A stretch of DNA of 64,000 bases from Natrinema halophilum (GTDB lineage: Archaea > Halobacteriota > Halobacteria > Halobacteriales > Natrialbaceae): NCBI RefSeq assembly GCF_013402815.2, contig NZ_CP058601.1:1798001-1862000 (forward strand). Reading direction: 5' to 3'. A program made the position numbers and the translations under genes. The notes beneath the pieces are model-generated. The model worked only from the letters and a program-made list of their open reading frames with translations. It ran no database searches and had not been told where the DNA came from. Positions 10,291 through 20,192 of the stretch are shown piece after piece (position 1 is the stretch's first letter; each line of letters starts with the position of its first letter).

Positions 10291-11145
10291 ATGACGTCCG
10301 TTTCAATCGTCACACCGTCGTACAATCAAGCACAGTTCATCAGAGAGACGCTTGAGTCGGTCCGCCAGCAAACCTACAGCAACCTGACGCACATCGTCGT
10401 TGATGGGAAGTCGGACGACGGGACCGTCGACATTCTGAGCGAGTATGACAATATCGAGTGGAGTTCTGAGCCGGACCGTGGGCAGACACACGCTATCAAC
10501 AAAGGGTTCGAGCGGGCGGACGGGGACATCGTTGGCTGGCTGAATTCTGACGACCTCTACACGTACAGGAGTACGGTCGAAGAGGTCGTGGACGTGTTCG
10601 ACCGGAGCAATGCCGATATCGTCTTCGGGCACGCGATAACTATCGGCCCAGATAGCGAGCTGCTGCGGTCACACTACATTCCACCATTTGATCGGAACAA
10701 GCTAAAGCGCCACTGTTATATCGTACAACCGTCCGTCTTCTTCCGCGATCATGTGGTTGCGGAAAACTGTCTAAACGAGGACCGCGAGTACTCGATGGAT
10801 TACGAGTTCTGGCTCGATCTGGCCGACCAGTACGAGTGGTATCGGTACGACGCTATCGTAGCCGCAGACCGGAATCATAAGGGCCGGAAGATAATCCGGG
10901 ACGCGGAAGCATCGTACGCAGATACAGTACAACTCCGCAAGGAACGAGGAATAGGCGATAATCGGGCATTCGCCGTCCGACAGACACTGGACAAATTAGA
11001 CTTACGGTGGCGACGCGTCCGGATACTCCCCAGACTTCTAGAGCTATACCGAGAGCCAATCGAGCGGTTCGCGTTCGACATCATCCGACCGCCGCTATCG
11101 TCGGTGATCCGAACGCAACTGTGGCAGCGAAAGAAGCAACTCTGA
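10291..11145 (+). CDS. GT2-family glycosyltransferase
   Basis: 284 residues, GT-A fold. It begins VSIVTPSYNQAQFI, followed by HIVVDGKSDDGT, the first acidic nucleotide-sugar pocket, and GWLNSDDLY with the DxD-like metal motif at about residue 88. The acceptor-side YSMDYEFWLDLADQY is typical of WcaA-like polysaccharide glycosyltransferases. It has no transmembrane segment, so it works at the inner face of the membrane on a lipid-linked acceptor. It follows the sulfatase-family gene by 36 bases on the same strand. Donor and linkage cannot be read from the sequence. Confidence 0.88.
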   Translation: MTSVSIVTPSYNQAQFIRETLESVRQQTYSNLTHIVVDGKSDDGTVDILSEYDNIEWSSEPDRGQTHAINKGFERADGDIVGWLNSDDLYTYRSTVEEVVDVFDRSNADIVFGHAITIGPDSELLRSHYIPPFDRNKLKRHCYIVQPSVFFRDHVVAENCLNEDREYSMDYEFWLDLADQYEWYRYDAIVAADRNHKGRKIIRDAEASYADTVQLRKERGIGDNRAFAVRQTLDKLDLRWRRVRILPRLLELYREPIERFAFDIIRPPLSSVIRTQLWQRKKQL

Positions 11146-11330
11146 AAATCGTCCTTGATACTACCTCTCGACGTGTATGTGCCGTCTTCTGACTGGGGAA
11201 TTAACTGGGCGCTACAAGGTCAGGTGTGCAATAGTTGAGTGATGCGCTAGCTGTCGAGGAGAGACACCGGCAGGACTATAACCGATAGTCAACCTCGAAT
11301 CAGTACAAGCCCGTCAAATCCACAAGAGAG

Positions 11331-12701
11331 ATGGTTACGTTCTATCCTGCCGCAATATTCATCGTTCCGCTCGTCGTTTGTGCACTCTACAATCGGAGAT
11401 GGATCCATTGGGCATTCGTATTGACTGTCCCCTTCTTCGCAGTTGTTGTCTTCGAATTCGCGGGACATCGTTTCACACTTCCAGAAGTCGCTGTCATCCT
11501 CCTCGGAGTCAATCATCTCGGTCATGTTACGAGGCATAACATGGACATCGTTCTGGAAAAAAGATCCCTGGTTTTCGCGACGTCGTTCCTCTTCATCGGT
11601 GTCGTCTCCTCGGCAGTACTGCTCGTATTTCCGAGTGAGCAAATGACGCATCCCTACAATGCAGGAGCCTGGATTGTCTTCGAAACGGAACCACTCCTGT
11701 ACTCTCGGGACAACTTCACACAGACGGTACTCCGTATCTTCTCGTTCGGGAGCATGTTCGTCATCGCGACCGCGTTCACCAAAGAGTTGATCGCTAAGTC
11801 CATCCGGTTGCTCGTTCTCGAGGGCGTGTTCGTTGGTGCCTTCGGAGTGGCGTACCAACTTTCGATCCTTTTTGGGTTCCCACTCATTGAGGCTTCACAG
11901 TGGTTTGGGTTAGTCAGCATAAAATACATTCGTCCGTTCCTCGGCCCACTCCCACAGATGATGTCGGTTCCCGGAGAACCAGGATACACAGCCATTTATT
12001 TCCTATTTCTGCTCAGCCTGATTATTCCGGTTGCGATATCCGGTCAGGAAAGAATCCTCTCCAATCGCGAGTCAGTGTTTTTCGGGTCGTTGTTCGTTTG
12101 TTTCCTTATTTTAACCGGAGCGGGAACAGGGTTCGGAGGCCTTGTCATTCTCAGTATCGTCTTGTTTACATATTATACATTCGTCAAGGACACCCTGCCG
12201 TCGTTTGGGCGATTTGTGCGGTTTGGTTTTCAAACTTCGATACCGGCACTGGTGGTTGCGCTCGTGGTGATGGAGGATCCTATTGGGACGGCGAGCGTAG
12301 TGATTCAAGAGTTGACGTTCCGAGGTGGGTCAGGGCCCATCCGCGCACACTCAATGGCATTCGCACTAGACCTGTTCCAGACTAGACCCCTCATTGGATA
12401 CGGGTTCGGTTCGTACTACGGTGCGTCAGTCGTGGGGACAATTCTTGTCTCAACCGGCGTCATCGGCGTTACTCTGTTCGTAGCGTTTCACTTATTCATT
12501 GTCCGCGATTTGATTCAACTTGAGCAGACGATCGACATACCTCCGTTGGAGTCCAGTCTAGCCCGGACACTCGCAATCTCGCTTACGGCCCTTTTCGCGA
12601 CGATGCTCGTCGCAAAATCTATCACTGCGATATTTTTCCCTTGGTACTGGATGGCTGTCGGCTTCGGAATCGCGCTTCTCACCGAAACATATAAAAGGTG
12701 A
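11331..12701 (+). CDS. O-antigen ligase/polymerase-like membrane protein
   Basis: 456 residues and almost wholly hydrophobic, with about ten predicted membrane segments. A long loop in the middle (about residues 190-225) contains IRPFLGPLPQMMSVPGEPGY. A later segment is RAHSMAFALDLFQTRPLIGYGFGSY, resembling the conserved R..xW..a....P..G.G.G region of the Wzy/O-antigen ligase (PF04932) superfamily. Such proteins polymerise or ligate lipid-linked oligosaccharides on the outer face. The start ATG follows a GAGAG sequence. It lies inside the glycosyltransferase cluster, which supports a polymerase or ligase role. Function is by family and position only. Confidence 0.75.
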   Translation: MVTFYPAAIFIVPLVVCALYNRRWIHWAFVLTVPFFAVVVFEFAGHRFTLPEVAVILLGVNHLGHVTRHNMDIVLEKRSLVFATSFLFIGVVSSAVLLVFPSEQMTHPYNAGAWIVFETEPLLYSRDNFTQTVLRIFSFGSMFVIATAFTKELIAKSIRLLVLEGVFVGAFGVAYQLSILFGFPLIEASQWFGLVSIKYIRPFLGPLPQMMSVPGEPGYTAIYFLFLLSLIIPVAISGQERILSNRESVFFGSLFVCFLILTGAGTGFGGLVILSIVLFTYYTFVKDTLPSFGRFVRFGFQTSIPALVVALVVMEDPIGTASVVIQELTFRGGSGPIRAHSMAFALDLFQTRPLIGYGFGSYYGASVVGTILVSTGVIGVTLFVAFHLFIVRDLIQLEQTIDIPPLESSLARTLAISLTALFATMLVAKSITAIFFPWYWMAVGFGIALLTETYKR

Positions 12702-12814
12702 ACTGGAGATGCGTAATCAGGTGTATCGTTATAAGATACAGACTTATCGCTGACGTATGTTCCACCGGCGAACGAACGTTGTCGTAGCAGCCTTGATTGA
12801 TCCTTCCACCGTCG

Positions 12815-14086
12815 CTAATCCTTGAGCAGCCTCCGATATAACCGTTGATGTTGAGCTATGACGACATCAGTTGAGAACTGCCGGACTGCTCGGTAGCGCG
12901 CGTTCTCACCCAACGTCTTTAACCGGTTTGTGTCGTCGCACAGCCATCGAATTCCTTCCGCAAGCGCTGTGGGTGTATTAGGGGGCGCCAAAAAGCCGGT
13001 CTGCTTGTGATCGACGATGTCTCGAAGGCCAGACGTGTCGAACGCGGCAACCGGCGTCCCACACGCCATCGCTTCAGATGCGGTCTGCCCAAATGACTCG
13101 ACTTTTGAGGGGACGACGACGATATCAGCGGCACTATACGCGCTGACAAGTTCGTCGTCGGTGAGGAATCCCAAGTTCTTCGTCTCAAACTTCTGCAGAA
13201 CAGAGTCTTTCGAGAGGGGTCCTTCAGCGCCGAAAATAGCGATACAAAAATCATCAGTATCGTTGTGTGCTGCGATGAATTCCAACGCTTCGACAAGTTC
13301 GGTGTACCCTTTCCTGTCGTCAGTCGTTGAGTTCAGGGCGCCGAACATGAGAACCCTCTTGCCCGCGGGCAGGTCGAAACGTCGACAGGCACTCTGTCTG
13401 CTTACCGGCGAGTAGAAATCAGTGTTGATCGCATTTGGAATGACAGTGACGTCTGGCGACTCGAAGAGCGTACTCTCTCTGACGCGGTCGGCCATCCACT
13501 CGGATGGCGCGATGAAATGTATCTCGCAATCACGCCAGGCGTCTCTCTTCCGCTTGAATTGGCGCCGAGCGAGATCATTCGGTGCCTCGCTATCCAATTG
13601 GGGGCACGCCCCACAGCCAGTGGTCATAGCGAACTTGTCACACTCTTGATTATAGTGGCATCCGCCAGTGATCGGCCACATATCATGAAGCGTCCAGACG
13701 AGCGGCGAATCAATCTCAACGAGAGTTCCCGGTTCAAGATAACCTGCGACCCAGTGCAAATGGATGAGGTCCGCTCGCTCGATTTCGGCGTTGTTCCCGA
13801 TACCATCCGGTAGCCAGACTGGAGTGAACTTTCCTGTAATATTCCCACCACGAAGGTACACAGGAAGAAGAGGAAGGTGGTTGATGTAGTATCGAGCGTG
13901 TGAGAGGGCAGAACCGACCGTCGAGTCTCGGCCAATTACGGAGGAATTGGTACCCTGCTTAATCTGAACGAGCACACGAGAATCGATGTCTGAACCCGTA
14001 AATCCTGCATGCAACCTAGTCATTGCTCTTGCAGCACCGCCCTTTTTGTCATAGCTGCTGACGTGGAGAACCTGAATATCAGTCAT
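12815..14086 (-). CDS. GT4-family glycosyltransferase
   Basis: 423 residues on the opposite strand to its neighbours. The N-terminal half has the GT4 pattern HVSSYDKKGGAARAMTRL. The middle WTLHDMWPITGGCHYNQEC is characteristic of WcaC-like transferases. The C-terminal half has VLMFGALNSTTDDRKGY and VESFGQTASEAMACGTPVAAF with the E-x7-E catalytic motif. A Cys cluster in the middle (CHYNQEC ... TGCGACP) could bind metal. It is expected to add a sugar to a cytoplasmic lipid-linked glycan. It ends 114 bases beyond the convergent polymerase gene. Confidence 0.88.
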   Translation of the reverse strand: MTDIQVLHVSSYDKKGGAARAMTRLHAGFTGSDIDSRVLVQIKQGTNSSVIGRDSTVGSALSHARYYINHLPLLPVYLRGGNITGKFTPVWLPDGIGNNAEIERADLIHLHWVAGYLEPGTLVEIDSPLVWTLHDMWPITGGCHYNQECDKFAMTTGCGACPQLDSEAPNDLARRQFKRKRDAWRDCEIHFIAPSEWMADRVRESTLFESPDVTVIPNAINTDFYSPVSRQSACRRFDLPAGKRVLMFGALNSTTDDRKGYTELVEALEFIAAHNDTDDFCIAIFGAEGPLSKDSVLQKFETKNLGFLTDDELVSAYSAADIVVVPSKVESFGQTASEAMACGTPVAAFDTSGLRDIVDHKQTGFLAPPNTPTALAEGIRWLCDDTNRLKTLGENARYRAVRQFSTDVVIAQHQRLYRRLLKD

Positions 14087-14420
14087 TGGCTAGAGGTAAT
14101 GTCAGATCGGACAGAATTTTATTTGTTCGGGACCGATGAGCATGGCAGTTACCAATTAGCGGGTAGGAATATGATTGCAGATGAAACTTTCTTGGCATTG
14201 CAGTCGTGCCAAAGGACCTCTTCACCATAGAAATGGCGGAAAGAATGTCCGACGGTACCAACGTGTGTACTGGCAAAATATTTACTTCACCTTTTCTGGC
14301 CTTAATGTGGGCGACATAAGATGAGGGCTTGGAAGTGAACTCAGAGAAATCCTCGAACTATATATTGATCTGGCGTTACGAAGAGATAAGTACATGAAAC
14401 CACATCTAGAATAGGGTCTT
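14087..14420. promoter_or_regulatory. AT-rich divergent promoter region
   Basis: 334 bases between two diverging glycosyltransferase genes with no convincing gene inside. CTATATATT at 14358-14366 is a good TATA box for the rightward gene, but it would leave a leader of about 30 bases before the GTG at 14421. AT content is higher than in the flanking genes. Confidence 0.45.
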
Positions 14421-15191
14421 GTGAATATCTCGATTGTCACTGCGGTCTATAACGATCCTCGGGTTGAGCGATGTCTTCGTTCAATCAAAAACCAACGCGA
14501 CGTCTCCGAGGTAGAGACGATCGTGGTAGACGGTCTGTCGACGGACGCGACCGTTGATGTTTTGGACTCTGAGAGCGATGTGATTGACACACTAATTCGA
14601 GAGGAAGACAACGGGATTTACGACGCGATGAACAAGGGGATTGCCGCTGCGAACGGCGACGTCATTGGTATCTTGAACGCCGACGATTATTATGCCGACG
14701 AATACGTAGTACGGGATGTCTTGGAGCGGATGTCGGAGACAAGAGCTCGTACATGCTATGGCAACCTAGTCTACGTCAACGAATCAGATACGCCTGTGCG
14801 GTACTGGAAGAGTGGCAAATTCTCCCCTAGTCGATTCAAATTTGGCTGGATGCCCCCTCATCCGGCATTTTTCGTGGAGGCGAGCGTGTATGAAGAGTAT
14901 GGTATGTTCGATCTCAACTTCGATATCGCTGCTGACTATGAACTTATACTGCGATTCTTAATGAAACACGAGGTTTCTACGACGTACCTCGACAGGGTGT
15001 TGGTTCACATGTCAAACGGAGGAACCAGCAATGAGTCGGTACAAAACATCATTCGGTCGAACGTGGAAGCGTACAAAGCGTGGCAGAAGAATGGACTCAC
15101 CGGTGGATTGCTTGCTCCGGTTTTGAAACCAGCTCGGAAGCCCTACCAGTATATTTCCGCTTGGATAAAAGAATTCAGTCAGACCCCCTGA
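14421..15191 (+). CDS. GT2-family glycosyltransferase
   Basis: 256 residues with a GTG start. The GT-A core is visible as VNISIVTAVYNDPRVERCL, TIVVDGLSTDATVDVL, NGIYDAMNKGIAAANGD and GILNADDYYADEY, which carries the DxD-type metal site near residue 88. PPHPAFFVEASVYEEYG and FDIAADYELILRF match the acceptor side of WcaE/WbbD-like colanic-acid-type transferases. No membrane helices are present. It is the last glycosyltransferase of this block; an IS6-type transposase relic begins 120 bases further on. Confidence 0.88.
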   Translation: MNISIVTAVYNDPRVERCLRSIKNQRDVSEVETIVVDGLSTDATVDVLDSESDVIDTLIREEDNGIYDAMNKGIAAANGDVIGILNADDYYADEYVVRDVLERMSETRARTCYGNLVYVNESDTPVRYWKSGKFSPSRFKFGWMPPHPAFFVEASVYEEYGMFDLNFDIAADYELILRFLMKHEVSTTYLDRVLVHMSNGGTSNESVQNIIRSNVEAYKAWQKNGLTGGLLAPVLKPARKPYQYISAWIKEFSQTP

Positions 15192-15310
15192 ACGGTCTGC
15201 AGATGCCAAGGTACCGACTCAAACCCAGTCGAGGTGTCAACGACAAGAGAGCAATTGTCTAGTTGAGTCAGTTTGAGGAACGAGCGGGTCGTTGATTTTC
15301 TTGTCCAGAG

Positions 15311-15978
15311 ATGCTTTCAGACCTGCTCAGCGAGACCTATGACGTGGAGTTAAAAGAATCTTGAGAGAACGAGCGGACGGAGACGTCCAACGAGGCGTTC
15401 GCCGTCCGCTTCCATCAGATCGGCTGTTCGCTCAAAGAGACAACAACGATTCACCCGGAATTAGGCGTTGAGCGCTCACATGGTGCTGTCTGGAACTGAG
15501 TACATCGGCAATCTGACAGCGGTTACGACCCGCTTGAGGCGAAGTCGAAGCGGGTCGCAGGCATCGAGACCGCTGTCAAGATCAACGCGATTGGTCTTGA
15601 TTATACGCTGCAATAGACATAGAGACAAAGCTGATTTTCGACGTCGCGTTGTTTGGTCGGCACGGTACCGACCCGGCAGCTGCGTTCCTCCATCGACTCA
15701 AGGAGACCATGATCTCTCAGGTGCTTAGTTTCCCGTCCATCAATTCGGCTATCGGCTGCCCTTGCTCAAGTGGGACTGAGCGGTCGGGTCACCTATGCCA
15801 ATCGAAACCTGATTGAAAAGGAGTTTCACTCAAAATGCGGGTCGACCGCCTCCACAACTCGTAGGTGGGCAATCGGGCCAGCATCCGCAGTGGCCTGAAC
15901 AGTTCATATATTACTACAACCTCAGCGACCCCGCCAAACTCTCGATGGAAAGACGCAGTTGAGGAGGTGCAGAACTAG
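15311..15978 (+). mobile_element. Relic of an IS6-family transposase gene
   Basis: The stretch starts with ATG and MLSDLLSETYDVELKES, then reads in shifting frames LGVERSHGAVWN, a DSGYDPLEAKSKRVAG stretch, AVKINAIGLDYT, VGLSGRVTYANRNLIEKEFH and TLDGKT, ending VEEVQN at the TAG at 15976-15978. These are consecutive blocks of haloarchaeal IS6-type DDE transposases, including the C-terminal DDE glutamate region (NLIEKxFH). Stops and frameshifts break it at least five times, so it is inactive. It ends 19 bases before the end of the convergent sugar-phosphate transferase gene. I could not identify matching terminal inverted repeats. Confidence 0.75.
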
Positions 15979-15996
15979 ACCGTATCAACTTATCTG

Positions 15997-17466
15997 TTAT
16001 GTCAGGCGTGCCGTGATCTCCAACATGACCTTCCAGATCTGTCGAATTACGATTTTCACATCGGTCCAGAAAGATTGTCGTCGAATATACTCGAGATCGT
16101 GTCGAAGTTTCGTGTTTGGATCAGTGCTCTTCGCTCCGTTGATCTGCGCGAGCCCGGTCAGACCCGGTTTCACAAACCATCGTTTGCGCCAGGACGGAGC
16201 GTCTCGCTCGAGCAACACTTCCTCTTCGATCCATGCGGCTCGAGGGCCAACAACGCTCATATCCCCAATAAGTATCGACCAGAGTTGCGGAAGTTCGTCT
16301 ATATGGGTTTTCCGCAATGTGCGGCCGACGCGTGTGATCTGATCGTTTTCCACGTCGTCAGCGGGTGCTGCGTCTTCGCTTTCGGGAATCATCGATCGGA
16401 ACTTGTACACGGGAAAAGTTTCGCCGAAGCCGGCAGTTCGATTCTGGCAATAGAAAACGGGACCTGAACTATCGAGTTTGATCGCGATCGCGATCACTAC
16501 CATCAACGGCGCGAACACGACCAGACCGACGACCGCAAACACGACGTCGAACACCCGCTTGAACAGGTGATCCATCGGGTCCCAGGGCTCGAGGTCCACG
16601 TCAACTAGTTCCCCAACGTCGCCCTCCGATACCAGCACGCTATCGGCGTACTTCCGGTGAACTTTCGCGTCGACGCCGTGTTCGTGACAGGCATCTAATG
16701 CACCGAAGAACTCCGCGCGGTCGGCCTGTCGAAACGCCAGTACGACGGTGTCGACGTCGTACTCGACGAGGATGTCCTCGAGTCGCGAGAGGCCGCCGAG
16801 ACGAGACAGTGAATCGAGTGCGCCCTGGAGGCCGGCTTCGGCCTCGAGAGCGGTATCGCCGTCGTAGCGGAGTTCGACACCCCCGTCGGCGATGGCTTTC
16901 CCTGCCTCCTCGGACGAACCAGACGGCCCCTCTCGAGCGGCGGTGATGGTCGGACAGAGGTAGCCGAGGACGGGAGCCTCGACGGCGGGTGCGACGCGTT
17001 CGATCTGAGCGGGATCGTCGCCGACGATCACCGTGCGTCCGTCGGAACCGGTCGGTCGAGATCGGATGACGAGGAACCACGCGGGGAGCGCGACCGAAAG
17101 GAATCCGACGATCATCACGAGCGTCGCCCGCGGGAGGCGGTGGGACCACTGGAAGTAGCCGAGCGCCGCCAGCGCGAGGCCACCGACGAGGACGCGCTTC
17201 TGGACGAGAAAGACCGTATCGAGAAGGCGGCGCGGCCGCGGCTTGTACAGCGGCCAGATCGCTCCCGAAATCACGAGGACGCTGAGTGTGAGCGCCAGGC
17301 GGAACGACGATTCGTCGAGAACGATCGGTTCTAATCGGTTGAACAGGGGAACGGCCGTCGTGAATACCGATTGAGCGAGTGGGTGGTTCGCCATGAAAAC
17401 GGCAACTGCCACGAGACACGCCGTCCCGGTCGTGCTTGCGAGCCGATATCGCCACCCAGTGAGCAT
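15997..17466 (-). CDS. Polyprenyl-phosphate sugar-phosphate transferase (bacterial sugar transferase family)
   Basis: 489 residues. The N-terminal third has about five membrane helices. The middle (about 140-270) is a CoA-binding-like Rossmann domain (TVIVGDDPAQIERV). The C-terminal third is the PF02397 catalytic domain: KRVFDVVFAVVGLVVF, then FYCQNRTAGFGETFPVYKFR and KTHIDELPQLWSIL, closing with SVVGPRA. This is the WbaP/WcaJ layout. The enzyme loads the first sugar phosphate onto a polyprenyl carrier and so starts synthesis of a lipid-linked glycan. It is probably the committed step for the repeat unit assembled by the neighbouring transferases. The sugar is not predictable. Confidence 0.9.
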   Translation of the reverse strand: MLTGWRYRLASTTGTACLVAVAVFMANHPLAQSVFTTAVPLFNRLEPIVLDESSFRLALTLSVLVISGAIWPLYKPRPRRLLDTVFLVQKRVLVGGLALAALGYFQWSHRLPRATLVMIVGFLSVALPAWFLVIRSRPTGSDGRTVIVGDDPAQIERVAPAVEAPVLGYLCPTITAAREGPSGSSEEAGKAIADGGVELRYDGDTALEAEAGLQGALDSLSRLGGLSRLEDILVEYDVDTVVLAFRQADRAEFFGALDACHEHGVDAKVHRKYADSVLVSEGDVGELVDVDLEPWDPMDHLFKRVFDVVFAVVGLVVFAPLMVVIAIAIKLDSSGPVFYCQNRTAGFGETFPVYKFRSMIPESEDAAPADDVENDQITRVGRTLRKTHIDELPQLWSILIGDMSVVGPRAAWIEEEVLLERDAPSWRKRWFVKPGLTGLAQINGAKSTDPNTKLRHDLEYIRRQSFWTDVKIVIRQIWKVMLEITARLT

Positions 17467-18434
17467 CTACTACACCAAGGTAACTACCCTCTCATATAAT
17501 CTTTGAAACGACCTATTTCCTGACATGGGTGTATATATGAGTTGTGGCCGTCTTGCGATAATCAGCTTCATTTCCGTTCGAAATCGGCCTCCAATATCAG
17601 GAGCTATCAGAACTAGTAAAATAGTAATAGTCCGAGTTTCTAAATTAAACCAAGGCAGGCTATGATTCCTCCCGGCAAACGGACTGTTCTACCAGTGACG
17701 ACGTGGACGAACACCCACACGGATTCGTTCGGACCGCACGATGGACCGCTTGTCTCCGTCGAATACGATCAGAACCGCAGCATCGAGGCTCTGAACAACA
17801 GACATCGGTGGCATCGACGCGGACAATCAGGTGCTGATTCGTCCACTTTCGGCCATCAGTCTCGAGTTCCGATCAGTGCCGCGGCTGGAGGTATCACCAC
17901 GACAGATGCACCACGCTCTCGATCGATATCCGACCCAACCTCGTTACTGTCGATACGCCGCGAGCCCGACTGGCCCGCGGAAGGCCAGCGATGACGAGTT
18001 CGGAAGTCACGTCCAATGGCAGCAGGCTGGGTGGCAGAGCCATCCACGACCGTTGTTCCCGGTGTGTCAACGCGTTTCCGGATCGGTTGAGAGCCACGAC
18101 GCGGCGCTCGAGCGAATCGCGCCGAGGTGAGTCGTTATATTCCAGTGGAACACATCCGCTTTCAGAGATGGGGATCGAAAATTGACGGGGAGGATCGTGG
18201 ATTACCACAGATTCGAAGCTCTCGATCACGCGGTCTCCATGCTGAACGATCGGAGTTGCCTCGACAGAGGACAGATCGGGGACCGGTGAGCAGAAAGTGC
18301 GTTCGAAGGGGCCGTTCCACAACTCGTTCAGTGCTTGAGAGGTCTCCGGCTATGACAGCGCACCCGAGAAACCGGTCCATAGCCGATACACAGCCACCGC
18401 CTTACTATCCAACGCGATCGCAAACGGACGGCCA
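17467..18434. other. Long stretch without a convincing gene
   Basis: About 970 bases. The first 190 bases are AT-rich and carry the promoter side of the sugar-phosphate transferase gene. From about 17662 there are short frames with coding-like pieces, for example IDADNQVLIRPLSAISLEF at about 17815-17870, but none continues and none is recognised. It may be a decayed gene. Nothing here supports an RNA gene or a repeat. Confidence 0.4.
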
Positions 18435-18917
18435 GTGTCGACTCGAGACCCCATTCGGCGGGACAGCAAGCGGTGGGTGCCGGCCGCCGTCATCACCGCC
18501 CTCATTTGCTACTGGTCGCTGGTCGCGTCGCCGCCACCGATCCCACTGGTGGACGATATCGTCTCGGGCGGCGATATCGCGTCGATGCCGTCCGTGACCG
18601 TACACGCCGCCGTCGTCCCTATCGACGTTTCCTGGTTCGACACTCGCCACGGACTCGCGTACGCTGCACTAGCCCGCAGTCTCGAGTACGCTCTCGCCGA
18701 CGGCGAAACGGATACGACTCGTCTCCTCCCGCTCGTCTTCTGCGTCACGATCTGCTTCGGCGCGGTGATGGAGATCGGTCAACTGGCGCGTTTCGGCCGC
18801 GTCGCCTCCCTGGCCGACGTCGCGAGCAACGCCGTGGGTGCCGGCGCCGCGATCACGCTGTCCGCAGGGAGACGACGGTCGTTCACCCCCTCATCTCCCT
18901 CGAGCGATCGGACGTAA
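18435..18917 (+). CDS. VanZ-like membrane protein
   Basis: About 160 residues from a GTG start. Four hydrophobic segments are present, with the VanZ-type landmarks HGLAYAALARSLEYA and, near the C-terminus, GAVMEIGQLARFGRVASL followed by DVASNAVGAGAAI. VanZ-family proteins are small integral membrane proteins often found beside exopolysaccharide genes in archaea; their biochemical role is unsettled. The position at the edge of the glycan island fits. The start is uncertain because no good ribosome site is visible. Confidence 0.7.
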   Translation: MSTRDPIRRDSKRWVPAAVITALICYWSLVASPPPIPLVDDIVSGGDIASMPSVTVHAAVVPIDVSWFDTRHGLAYAALARSLEYALADGETDTTRLLPLVFCVTICFGAVMEIGQLARFGRVASLADVASNAVGAGAAITLSAGRRRSFTPSSPSSDRT

Positions 18918-19000
18918 CTTTTCTACGCGCCCGCGACAAGGATCGGGCCCGAGCAAGAGATCGGTACGATCAAAAAGCCGCCGCGTGACGTCGCTGGCAA

Positions 19001-19534
19001 GTGCATCTCAGGTATCGACTCGCGATCGGCGTCGTCTGTCTCCTCATTCTCAGCGGTATCTGCGTCCACTACGGTTCTGCGAACGACGAGAACTGGCCCC
19101 ATCCAACCGGTGACCAGCTTCAGAAACAGGGGCCTGGTGCGTTCGTCGGCGAACGAATACTCCTGTTCGGCGAGGTTCGATCCGTCGACGATGACGCCGA
19201 CGTAATCACCATTCACGTTCTGGACGACAGCAACGACGTTGCAGCCGAACTCGAGGTCCATGGCTTCGAACTGCGAGTCGAACCGGGCGGCGTGGTACAG
19301 GTGTACGGCGTCCTCGAGTCCGAAGCGGTGATCGAGGCTGATCAGACGGTCGTCGTCAACCGCGATCCGTCGACGACGGCGTACAAACTCGGGACGTCGC
19401 TCGTCGGCCTTCTGCTGGCGGTGGGCTACTTCCTCCGGACGTGGCATGTAAACGTCCGAGAACTTGCCTTCGAACCGAGAGCGAGTGTCCCCGAACGCAA
19501 CGCTGAATACGAGGAGGGACCCCGCAGTGGCTGA
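19001..19534 (+). CDS. Membrane-anchored protein with an OB-like domain
   Basis: 177 residues from a GTG start. One N-terminal hydrophobic segment (about 7-24) and one near residue 127-143 frame an external domain of about 100 residues. That domain is rich in beta strands (GERILLFGEVRSVDD, ITIHVLDDSND, VVQVYGVLE), suggesting an OB-fold like those of nucleic-acid- or cytochrome-associated proteins. Its last 8 bases overlap the next gene, a membrane metal-dependent hydrolase-like protein, so the two are co-translated. I do not recognise a specific function. Confidence 0.7.
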   Translation: MHLRYRLAIGVVCLLILSGICVHYGSANDENWPHPTGDQLQKQGPGAFVGERILLFGEVRSVDDDADVITIHVLDDSNDVAAELEVHGFELRVEPGGVVQVYGVLESEAVIEADQTVVVNRDPSTTAYKLGTSLVGLLLAVGYFLRTWHVNVRELAFEPRASVPERNAEYEEGPRSG

Positions 19535-20036
19535 CCTCCTCTCACACGTCCTGCTCGCCTACGCGGGCTGTACGGTCGCGGGCTGGTACCGTCCGATACC
19601 GGATCGCTGGGTCTCCGTGGTGATGATCGGGGCGATCCTCCCGGATCTGAATCGAGTTACCCTGCTCGTCACGAACGAGACGCTCGAGACGACCCTCGGC
19701 GTTCCATTCGACTTCGGTGCGCTGTCGACGCTCGGCGGTGCTATCTTCCTCGCGGGCGTCGGCGCGATTGTCGTCGTCGACCGGCACCGACTGGCGTTCG
19801 TCGCGTTATTCGCGGGTGCGCTGTCGCATCTCCTCATCGACGGCCTCAAGGCGTACGCTGACGGATTGGCCGGCCCGTGGTTGTACCCGCTCACGTGGGC
19901 GCGCCATCCGACGCCGAGCCTCTACGTCTCGTCGGATCCAGCCGTCCTCGCGCTCGCTGTCACGGTCGCCGCCGTCGTCACCGGGATCGACAGGTACTTC
20001 ATCAACTCCGACCGGGCTATCGCGGTTCCGTGGTGA
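19527..20036 (+). CDS. YdjM/DUF457-like membrane-bound metal-dependent hydrolase
   Basis: 169 residues from the GTG at 19527, which overlaps the upstream gene by 8 bases. It begins ADLLSHVLLAYA with the early histidine of the family. GAILPDLNR is the metal-binding DxD-like region and GALSHLLIDGLKAYADG is the second conserved histidine/aspartate segment. Four or five membrane helices are predicted. The family (PF04307) resembles phospholipase C-type metal sites but is poorly characterised. Co-translation with the OB-like membrane protein suggests a shared membrane task. Confidence 0.75.
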   Translation: MADLLSHVLLAYAGCTVAGWYRPIPDRWVSVVMIGAILPDLNRVTLLVTNETLETTLGVPFDFGALSTLGGAIFLAGVGAIVVVDRHRLAFVALFAGALSHLLIDGLKAYADGLAGPWLYPLTWARHPTPSLYVSSDPAVLALAVTVAAVVTGIDRYFINSDRAIAVPW

Positions 20037-20143
20037 CGGCCGTAACCGTCAGCTCGAGAGAACGTGATATCCGCGCCGTTGTCGGCTCGAGAGAATTGCT
20101 CGCTGCTGATTCGTGGGACGTCCGAAAGCGAACATGACAACGG

Positions 20144-20150
20144 TTATAAT
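20144..20150 (+). promoter_or_regulatory. TATA box for the DUF4330 gene
   Basis: TTATAAT sits 43 bases ahead of the ATG at 20193. That predicts a transcript start near 20170 and a leader of about 20 bases, so this gene is probably not leaderless. Confidence 0.45.
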
Positions 20151-20192
20151 CCCCGCACAGACTTTCTGGTCTATGAACTCTCGGAGTGATGT